Assembly: GCA_035259345.1 (NCBI GenBank)
Contig: DATFWK010000107.1
Coordinates: forward strand, 1-9,009
DNA length: 9,009 bases
Direction of reading: 5' to 3'
DNA from: DATFWK01 sp035259345
GTDB taxonomy: Bacteria; Actinomycetota; Thermoleophilia; Miltoncostaeales; Miltoncostaeaceae
The notes beneath the pieces were generated by a model. That model was not told the DNA's origin, did not search any database, and saw only the letters and a list, made by a program, of their open reading frames with translations. Shown piece by piece: positions 1 through 5,401 of this stretch; the first letter of the stretch is position 1, and the number at the start of each line of letters is the position of its first letter. The position numbers and the translations under genes are program-made.

Positions 1-1548
1 CACGCGCGCCTGCGTGCGGTAGCTGTACTCGAGGAACCACTCGCCGGGACCCTGGTCATGCCAGAGGACGCCGCCGTGGCGCCAGTCCACCGAGAACGTC
101 GCCAGGTACTGGCCGGCGACCTGGAGCGCCAGATCGCGCTCGTGCTCGGGGGCGTCCGGTCGCAGCGCCGGCAGGAGGTCGGCGAGCAGCACGGCCGTCC
201 CCATGCCGTCCCGCCAGCCCGGCGGGTGGCCGTCGTCGGGGGTCCTGAAGAGGTTCTCGTTGACGCGGAAGACCCGCCCGTCGCCCGTGCGGTTCGTGGT
301 CGAGAAGGCCAGCGCCTCCGCGATCGCGGCGCGATAAGAGGACAGCGCCCGGCGCTTCAGCCGGGTCTTCAGCTCCGTCCCCGCGTGGACCCAGTTGAGC
401 GCGAGCCCCTGACCCGAGTACCAGGTCCACGAGAGGTCCGAGTCGGGCACGCGAAGGATCTGGCGGTTGCCGGCCCCCCGGCCGGCCGCGCGCCAGGCCG
501 CCCGCACGGTCCGGATGCGCTGGTCGGGCGTCGGCCCCGGGCAGTCCAGGCCGCGGATGAAGGGAAGCTGGCCGGGGTCGGCGAGCGTGACGCGGGCGGA
601 CGGCACCTCGAGCTCGCGCGCGGGTGAGACGTTCCCGGCCCGGTCGCGCGCCTCGACCGTGACCTGCGTTCCGGGCGCCGCGCGCAGGTCGACCGGTAGG
701 GCCGCGGGCAACCAGGAGGTCGACACCCGCATCTCGGCCGGTCCGGAGCCCGCGTCGTCGACCGTGGCCTGCAGGCGCAGGTGGGGCCGGTCGCGCGAGG
801 TGCCGCCGACGCCGGGCCCGTCCGGCGCGCAGACGAAGACCGGGTCGACCTGCTGCAGGTCCAGGGCCGCCATGGCCGGCGGCTGGGTGTCGAGGACGAT
901 CCGGCCGACGAGGGGCGGGGCGAGCGGCTGGCCGCCCGCGTCGAGGAGCTTGACGAAGACCGCCCGCGGGACGGACTCCGGCGCGGACGTGTCCAGGCGC
1001 CACGCCACCTGCGGCGCCGCGGGCACGACGACCGCGCCGGCGAACCCGGCGTCGTTTGCGATCGCGAGCTGTGCGGTGCCCGGCACGGCGTTCACCGAGA
1101 GCGTCACGTCCGGCCGGTTCGCGAAGCGCGCCCCGGCGTCGATCGAGACCCACGGCCCGGGCGGCCCGACGTCCACCGGGAGGGAGGTGCTGCCGCTCCC
1201 CCCGCGGTCGTCGGTGACCGTCAGCGTGACCGTGTACACCCCCTGCGCAGCGTACGCATGGGCCGCGGTCGACCCGTCCCCGCCGGTCCCGTCCCCGAAC
1301 GACCAGCGGTAGGCCACGACGGCGCCGTCTGGATCGACCGACCGGCCGCCGTCCAGCGTGAGCGGCGCGCCCGCGGGGGGAGCGGGGCCGGGCGCCGCGA
1401 TGCGGGCGATCGGCGCGCGGTTCGCCGCGGCTGTGGGCGGGCCCGCCGCCGCCGGGCCGGCAGGGGCCAGCACCAGGAGGGCGAGGATGCCGATGGACGC
1501 TCCACGCCGGCTCGTCGTGGTGGGCGGTGCGTGCCGGCGCGTGGTCAC
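1..1548 (-). CDS. Secreted PKD-domain protein with D-glucuronyl C5-epimerase-like domain (C-terminus beyond window)
   Basis: The frame is open from a GTG at 1548 to the window edge (516 residues), so the C-terminus is missing. Residues 1-35 look like a signal peptide: an Arg-rich start, a hydrophobic core SIGILALLVLAP, and an AAA-G cleavage site near 35. Residues about 45-126 form a PKD domain (RSVDPDGAVVAYRWSFGDG, later GVYTVTLTVTDD). Residues about 127-330 look like Ig-like repeats (LDTQPP, DRAGNVSP). From about 335 the sequence resembles the C-terminal domain of the D-glucuronyl C5-epimerase family: WYSGQGLALNW near 376-386, PPGWRDGMGTAVLLADLL, and WFLEYSY at 504-510, the segment that normally precedes a Leu-Asn-Gly motif. 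By family, the role would be epimerising uronic acids in an extracellular polysaccharide or binding one; activity is inferred. The start is uncertain because no good Shine-Dalgarno is present; in-frame GTGs at 1590 and 1596 are alternatives. It is divergent from the GNAT gene. The reading frame is secure, the domain family moderately so. Confidence 0.75.
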   Translation of the reverse strand, partial: MTTRRHAPPTTTSRRGASIGILALLVLAPAGPAAAGPPTAAANRAPIARIAAPGPAPPAGAPLTLDGGRSVDPDGAVVAYRWSFGDGTGGDGSTAAHAYAAQGVYTVTLTVTDDRGGSGSTSLPVDVGPPGPWVSIDAGARFANRPDVTLSVNAVPGTAQLAIANDAGFAGAVVVPAAPQVAWRLDTSAPESVPRAVFVKLLDAGGQPLAPPLVGRIVLDTQPPAMAALDLQQVDPVFVCAPDGPGVGGTSRDRPHLRLQATVDDAGSGPAEMRVSTSWLPAALPVDLRAAPGTQVTVEARDRAGNVSPARELEVPSARVTLADPGQLPFIRGLDCPGPTPDQRIRTVRAAWRAAGRGAGNRQILRVPDSDLSWTWYSGQGLALNWVHAGTELKTRLKRRALSSYRAAIAEALAFSTTNRTGDGRVFRVNENLFRTPDDGHPPGWRDGMGTAVLLADLLPALRPDAPEHERDLALQVAGQYLATFSVDWRHGGVLWHDQGPGEWFLEYSYRTQARV

Positions 1549-1646
1549 GGCGCAACGATAGAGGTGGCGCCCGCAGCGCCCTCCCCTCACGGTCACCGGC
1601 GATATCCGGCTTCGAACGGCCCGGAGCGGGGAACGTACCGCTCGCA
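1549..1646. promoter_or_regulatory. Divergent intergenic region between the epimerase-like gene and the GNAT gene
   Basis: About 98 bases separate the two chosen start codons, so both promoters must lie here or inside the gene starts. I see no convincing -35/-10 pair on either strand and no clear operator. A purine-rich GAGGGGAGGG lies on the minus strand about 30 bases upstream of the GTG at 1548, too far to be its ribosome binding site. It falls just inside the reading frame if translation starts at 1590 or 1596. Confidence 0.3.
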
Positions 1647-2729
1647 TTGGAAGCGGCGTCCACAGCAGCGCCCGCCGCCCGAGCCGTCGAGCTCCGGCGG
1701 CTCGCCACGTTCGACGAGGCGGCCGAGGCTCAGGCCGAGCTCGCGCGGCGCACGAGCAACGTGTTCGCGACCCCGGAGTTCCTCGCGACCTGGTGGCATT
1801 GGTTCGGCGGCGGACGGCGGCTCGAGCTCCACGCCGCCGTCGCTGGCGGCGAGATCGTGGGGCTGGTCCCGCTCTACGAGTGGCAGCGGCGGCCCTTCCG
1901 CATGCTCCGGTTCCTCGGCCATGGAGCCGGTGACCAGCTCGGGGTGGTCGCAGAGCCCGCGGCCCGGCCGGCGATCGCCACGGCCGTGCGCGCGCTCATG
2001 CAGGCGACGGGCGCCCCGGTGCTGCTCGGCGAGCACCTGCCGCGCGACGAGCGTTGGGACCTGCTGCTCGGCGGCCGGCGCCTGGTGGCGGAGGGGAGCC
2101 CGGTCCTGCGCTTCGAGGAGGCGAGCTGGGAGTCCTACCTGGCCGCCCGCTCGTCCAACCTGCGCCAGCAGATCCGCCGGTTCGAGCGGAGCCTGGCGCG
2201 CTCACACGACGTCCGCTTCGACGCGCCGCGCACGCCGGGTGAGCTCGAGCGCGCCCTCGACGCGCTCTTCGCGCTGCACCGCGCGCGGTGGCACGGGCAG
2301 CCGACGAACTTCTCGTCCCGGGAGGGCTTCCACCGCGACTTCGCGAGGACGGCCCTGGACCGCGGGTGGGCGCGGCTCTGGTCCCTCGCCGTCGACGGGC
2401 ACCCAGTCGCGGCCTGGTACGGCTTCCGGTTCGAGGGCGCGGAGTGCTACTACCAGATGGGCCGCGACCCGGCCTGGGACCGCGCCCGCGTCGGCTTCGT
2501 CCTCATGTCCCACACGATTCGTGAGGCGATCGGCGACGGGATGGAGGAGTACCGCTTCCTGCGCGGCGGCGAGGAGTACAAGTACCGGCTGGCGAATCGC
2601 GACGGCGGCCTCGAGAGCCTGATCGTGACGGACGGCGTCCGGGGCGCCGCCGGCCTGGCGGCGGCGCGCGGGGGCCTCGCCGGGCGCCGGATGATCAGCC
2701 GTTACCGGCGCCGAACCGCTCGACCATGA
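1647..2729 (+). CDS. GNAT family acyltransferase, CelD/BcsL type (BioF2-like domain)
   Basis: The product is 360 residues from a TTG start. The N-terminal half carries the CelD/BcsL signature: FATPEF at 40-45, WWHWFGGG shortly after, then EIVGLVPLY around 69-77 and FRMLRFLGHGAGDQ. A basic segment NLRQQIRRFERSL (171-183) precedes the second GNAT-like half, with LWSLAVDGHPVAAWYGFR, then YYQMGRD, and the closing motif EEYKYRL at 309-315. Proteins of this family (Pfam Acetyltransf_6) transfer acyl groups and often sit in cellulose or exopolysaccharide loci; the substrate here is unknown. No signal peptide or membrane helix is visible, so it should be cytoplasmic. The start is uncertain: a GTG at 1527 gives 400 residues but would run into the divergent gene and adds unfamily-like sequence, while the TTG has only a weak, distant GGAG. 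The stop codon lies inside the 3' end of the convergent phosphatase gene (35-bp overlap). Confidence 0.85.
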   Translation: MEAASTAAPAARAVELRRLATFDEAAEAQAELARRTSNVFATPEFLATWWHWFGGGRRLELHAAVAGGEIVGLVPLYEWQRRPFRMLRFLGHGAGDQLGVVAEPAARPAIATAVRALMQATGAPVLLGEHLPRDERWDLLLGGRRLVAEGSPVLRFEEASWESYLAARSSNLRQQIRRFERSLARSHDVRFDAPRTPGELERALDALFALHRARWHGQPTNFSSREGFHRDFARTALDRGWARLWSLAVDGHPVAAWYGFRFEGAECYYQMGRDPAWDRARVGFVLMSHTIREAIGDGMEEYRFLRGGEEYKYRLANRDGGLESLIVTDGVRGAAGLAAARGGLAGRRMISRYRRRTARP

Positions 2730-4212
2730 GCCCGTGCCGCAGCCCGCGGTCGCTGACGGCGAGCGAGTCCCGCCCGAGCCCCGTCATCGCGGCGCGGACG
2801 ATGCAGGCGCCGGCGAGGATGACCGTCTCCCGCCCGGCCTGGAGGCCGGTGATCGAGCGGCGCTCCTCCGCGCTCCTCGTCCGGTAGAGCTCGATCTGCC
2901 GGTCGATCTCGACGAGGTCGAGCGCCGTCCCGCGCACGGCGTCGGCGTCGTACTCGGCGAGCCCGAGCTTGACCGCGGCCAGGTTCGTGAGCGCGCCGCC
3001 GATGCCGATCATCGTGTCGGGCGGCGTCCGGCCGTGGATCCGCTCCAGGCCCGACGCGGCGTCGTCGAGCGCCTGCTCGACCGTCGCCCGTGAGACGGCG
3101 TCGTCCAGCCCGTGCCGCTCCGCGATGCGGACGGCGCCGACGTCCACGCTGAAGCGCTCCGTCACGTCGCCACCGTGGCCGAACGTGAACTGCGAGCTGC
3201 CGCCGCCGGTCTCGAACACCACGATCGAGCCGTCCGCCGTCCCCAGCGCGGACGTGACACCGAGGTAGCTGAGGCGGCTCTCCTCCTCGCCGGAGATCAC
3301 CTCGACGTCGACGCCCGCCCGCTCCCGCGCGGCGTCGACGAACCACTGCCGGTTCCCCGCCATGCGCAGGCCGGCCGTCCCGACCGCGGCGATGCCGGCC
3401 GCCCCGGCCCGCCGGGCCTCGTCCGCCATCGCGGCGACGGCGGCGAGCGTCCGCTCGGACGGCGCCGGCTGAAGCTCGCCCGAGTCGGCGAGGCCCTCGC
3501 CCAGCCGCGTGACGTCGGAGCGGTCGAGGACGTCGCGCCAGGCGCCGTCCCGCTCGTGCTCGCCGACGTACAGCTTGACCGAGTTGGTCCCGATGTCGAT
3601 CGTCCCGTAGCGGATCCCCAGGCCGGCCGGCCCGCGCAGCCAGCGGGGATAGCTCACGTTGGGGCGGCCCTCGAGGCCGGCCTCGCGGAGGATCGACAGG
3701 ACCGCCTCGGGGTCCTCCGACTCGACGGCGAACGTCCGCGTGCTCTGCCCGTCCGCGCGCACGTCCGTGACCTCGACGCGGCAGCCGCGGATCTGGCCCT
3801 GCCGTCGCCGCTTGCCCACGTGCACGGCCGCCATCCCGTCGCTCGGCTCCACCAGCTCGCGCACGAGCTGATCGAGGTCGTAGGCGTCCCGAGCGAGCGC
3901 CGGAGCGGGCATGCCGAGCGCCGCCCAGACCGCGCGGATCTCCTCGGCAGCGAGCGGGAAGGAGGCCTTCATGACCGGGCGCCAGCGCTCGAGCCCGTCC
4001 CGGTCGACCTCCTCGAGGTCCTTGACGTCCATCAGTGCGGCGCGGACCTTGACCGTGTCCTCCCCCGCCACCGAGACGAGGTAGAGCTCCTCGCTCTCCT
4101 TCGCAGGCGCCAGGCTCAGGCCGTCCAGGCCTTCGCCCGCCGCCGCGTCGTCGCCGAAGGTGCGCCACTCCCACCGCGGCACGACCGCGGGCTCAGCTCC
4201 CATCCCGGCCAC
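2695..4212 (-). CDS. CYTH-like domain fused to Ppx/GppA family phosphatase
   Basis: The product is 505 residues with two modules. Residues about 12-190 look CYTH-like: WEWRTFG at 14-20, ELYLVS at 42-47, VKVRAALMDVKDLEEVD, WRPVMKASFPL, KRRRQGQIRGCRVEVTDV and AVESEDPEAVL. CYTH domains bind triphosphate-type ligands in a charged tunnel. The usual N-terminal Glu-x-Glu-x-Lys signature is replaced by WEWR, so catalysis by this module is doubtful. Residues about 200-500 are Ppx/GppA, an ASKHA fold that hydrolyses polyphosphate or pppGpp: phosphate loop YGTIDIGTNSVKLYVG at 202-217, VGTAGLRMAGN, VISGEEESRLSYLGV with the conserved acidic cluster, GGGSS at 336-340, IGIGGALTNLAA, and SDRGLRHGL. The likely role is polyphosphate or alarmone turnover in the cytoplasm. 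The start is GTG at 4212, preceded by AGGCGG at a 9-base spacing; ATG at 4203 is the alternative. It probably follows the DUF1269 gene in one transcript (55-bp gap). Confidence 0.9.
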   Translation of the reverse strand: MAGMGAEPAVVPRWEWRTFGDDAAAGEGLDGLSLAPAKESEELYLVSVAGEDTVKVRAALMDVKDLEEVDRDGLERWRPVMKASFPLAAEEIRAVWAALGMPAPALARDAYDLDQLVRELVEPSDGMAAVHVGKRRRQGQIRGCRVEVTDVRADGQSTRTFAVESEDPEAVLSILREAGLEGRPNVSYPRWLRGPAGLGIRYGTIDIGTNSVKLYVGEHERDGAWRDVLDRSDVTRLGEGLADSGELQPAPSERTLAAVAAMADEARRAGAAGIAAVGTAGLRMAGNRQWFVDAARERAGVDVEVISGEEESRLSYLGVTSALGTADGSIVVFETGGGSSQFTFGHGGDVTERFSVDVGAVRIAERHGLDDAVSRATVEQALDDAASGLERIHGRTPPDTMIGIGGALTNLAAVKLGLAEYDADAVRGTALDLVEIDRQIELYRTRSAEERRSITGLQAGRETVILAGACIVRAAMTGLGRDSLAVSDRGLRHGLMVERFGAGNG

Positions 4213-4230
4213 AATAGTGGGCCGCCTGCC

Positions 4231-4253
4231 CCGGGGCGCCGCCCGCGCCCCGG
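4231..4253 (-). terminator. Strong GC hairpin between the DUF1269 gene and the CYTH-Ppx gene
   Basis: A perfect 9-bp stem (4231-4239 ccggggcgc with 4245-4253 gcgccccgg) closes a 5-base loop at 4240-4244. It lies 15 bases beyond the stop of the DUF1269 gene and upstream of the phosphatase start. No T-run follows it on either strand, so it is not a classic intrinsic terminator. In high-GC actinomycetes such hairpins can still attenuate transcription or protect upstream mRNA. A competing 10-base palindrome, gccccggggc, lies at 4228-4237. Confidence 0.4.
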
Positions 4254-4267
4254 CCGGCGGCTCCGCG

Positions 4268-4789
4268 TCAGCTCTTGGTGTCGGCCTCCTCGTCGTCGAC
4301 CTCGGCGATGATCGCGGCGGCCGCCTCGGCGGAGACCAGGTGCTTGGCGATCTTCTCGTAGCCGGAGAGGCTCCGCTCGAGGTCTGCGACCACGCGGTCC
4401 TCTGCGACCGCGATGATCGCCGAGGAGCCCGGCGGCAGGCTCTCGCCGATCTCCTTGAGGTCCTCGTCCTTGAACCCCTTGTCGCGGACCTTGCCCCAGA
4501 TGCCGCCCGCGCCGGCGCCCACGGCGCCCGCGACGATGATGCTGGGCGGGAAGATCAGGCCGACGAGGCCACCGGCGATCGCGCCCCGCTTCGCCCAGCG
4601 CTTGCCGCTCGGGTCGGCGGTCTCGTCGAACTTCACCTTGCCCTCGGCCTTGTGGACGATCACCGCCGCGTCGATCAGGTCGATCGCGCCAGCGCGCTGG
4701 GCGCCCTTGAAGTCCTTGAGGGCGGCCCCCGCGCCGTCCTCGGTGTCGTACATCGCGACGAAGACCTCCACCGTGCTGCTGGTGCTCAT
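4268..4789 (-). CDS. DUF1269 family protein (membrane-associated)
   Basis: The product is 173 residues, the usual size for DUF1269. The N-terminal part (residues 6-55) has the family pattern of an alternating beta/alpha start, with STVEVFVAMYDTEDGAGAAL, a helix, then IDLIDAAVIVHKAEGKVKF. A Gly/Ala-rich hydrophobic segment at about 69-99 (GAIAGGLVGLIFPPSIIVAG and onward) could enter the membrane as a hairpin. After it come the family hallmarks FKDEDLKEIGESLPPGSSAI and AEDRVVADLERSLSG, and an acidic C-terminal tail EVDDEEADTKS. The function of DUF1269 is not known; members are often seen near stress genes. The start is set by AAGGGAG (4800-4794), which is correctly spaced for the ATG at 4789; the adjacent ATG at 4792 is too close. 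It is divergent from the ATPase operon and upstream of the CYTH-Ppx gene on the same strand. Confidence 0.9.
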   Translation of the reverse strand: MSTSSTVEVFVAMYDTEDGAGAALKDFKGAQRAGAIDLIDAAVIVHKAEGKVKFDETADPSGKRWAKRGAIAGGLVGLIFPPSIIVAGAVGAGAGGIWGKVRDKGFKDEDLKEIGESLPPGSSAIIAVAEDRVVADLERSLSGYEKIAKHLVSAEAAAAIIAEVDDEEADTKS

Positions 4790-4982
4790 CATCACTCCCT
4801 TGTCGCCTGCGTCGGCGGAGCCTAGCCCGATCGGGTCCGCCCCGCCGCCCGGGCGTCGGCCCTGCACGCTAAGGTCGCGGCATTCCGTCGGTGCGCCTGG
4901 AGGCAGGGCACGCCGGATCGAAGACGACACGCCGCGCGAGGTCCGGGGTCGGTCTCGGGGGGCGGACAGGGAGGTGAGGCAG
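4790..4982. promoter_or_regulatory. Divergent control region between the DUF1269 gene and the ATPase operon
   Basis: These 193 bases hold no credible gene and must contain the start signals of both transcription units. On the minus strand TAGGCT (4824-4819) matches the actinomycete -10 consensus TAGRYT, about 30 bases ahead of the DUF1269 start, but no recognisable -35 accompanies it. A perfect 10-base palindrome cccgatcggg lies at 4826-4835, next to that element, and is a possible operator. On the plus strand TAAGGT at 4870-4875 is a weak -10 candidate without a -35. AGGGAGG at 4968-4974 is the ribosome binding site of the first DUF7144 gene. Confidence 0.4.
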
Positions 4983-5384
4983 ATGCCGTCCAAGGCCTTC
5001 TGGAGCGGATGGGTGGTCTTCGCCGCGTTGATGATGATCATCATCGGCGTGCTGGAGGCGATCGAGGGCCTGATCGCGATCATCCGCGGGAGCTACTACA
5101 CGCTCACGGCCCAGCAGATCGTCGTCTTCGACATCAAGACCTGGGGGTGGATCACGCTGATCTGGGGCATCGTGGTCGCGCTCGCCGGCTTCTCGCTGCT
5201 CGCTCAGCGCGGCTGGGCGCGCTGGTTCACGATCGTGGTGGCCAGCCTGAACTTCATCGTCCAGCTCGGCTTCGTCGGGTCGCGCCAGTATCCGCTCTGG
5301 GCGCTGGTCACGATGGCGATCAACATCCTCGTGCTCTACGCCCTCATCGTGCGCTGGAGCGACGTCAGGGAGGCGCTCCAGTAG
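4983..5384 (+). CDS. DUF7144-type four-helix membrane protein, copy 1
   Basis: The product is 133 residues, almost all hydrophobic, with four predicted helices at about 7-34, 54-74, 80-100 and 103-124. Hallmarks are FWSGWVVFA at the start, GSYYTLTAQQIVVFD between helices 1 and 2, TWGWITLIWGIVVALAG (53-69), GWARW, SLNFIVQLGFVGSR (88-101) and YPLWALV. These match the actinobacterial DUF7144 family, whose function I do not know. The start ATG is preceded by AGGGAGG at an 8-base spacing; the frame stays open far upstream but that part is out-of-phase noise over the divergent gene. It is the first gene of an operon with the P-type ATPase 17 bases downstream. A 70%-identical paralogue follows the ATPase. 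A role as accessory or regulatory subunit of the ATPase is inferred only from position. Confidence 0.88.
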   Translation: MPSKAFWSGWVVFAALMMIIIGVLEAIEGLIAIIRGSYYTLTAQQIVVFDIKTWGWITLIWGIVVALAGFSLLAQRGWARWFTIVVASLNFIVQLGFVGSRQYPLWALVTMAINILVLYALIVRWSDVREALQ

Positions 5385-5401
5385 CCGTGGAGAGCGGCTC
5401 G

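Noticed and set aside
1527..1646. A longer GNAT protein starting at the GTG at 1527
   Set aside because: It would overlap the start of the divergent gene by at least 22 bp and adds about 40 residues without family resemblance. The alternative is kept in the GNAT entry because no start has strong support.
56..1708. A 550-codon open frame on the minus strand
   Set aside because: It is Arg/Pro/Gly-rich with no recognisable domain, and is the out-of-phase shadow of the epimerase-like gene, whose frame gives a signal peptide, PKD motif and family motifs.
781..2622. A 613-codon plus-strand open frame spanning two genes
   Set aside because: It covers the opposite strand of the epimerase-like gene and another frame of the GNAT gene, with Arg/Ser/Pro-rich composition and no domain. 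Long stop-free frames are expected at this GC content.
3112..4311. A 399-codon plus-strand frame opposite the CYTH-Ppx gene
   Set aside because: It is Arg/Pro/Asp/His-rich and featureless; the minus strand has clear Ppx/GppA motifs over the same bases.
4790..5083. N-terminal extension of the DUF1269 frame
   Set aside because: It would overlap the divergent DUF7144 gene, and the extra residues do not resemble the family; AAGGGAG places the start at 4789.
5009..5401. N-terminal extension of the ATPase frame upstream of 5402
   Set aside because: It overlaps the whole DUF7144 copy 1 gene in another frame and reads as Arg/His-rich noise. The ATG at 5402 has a ribosome binding site and gives a normal N-terminus.
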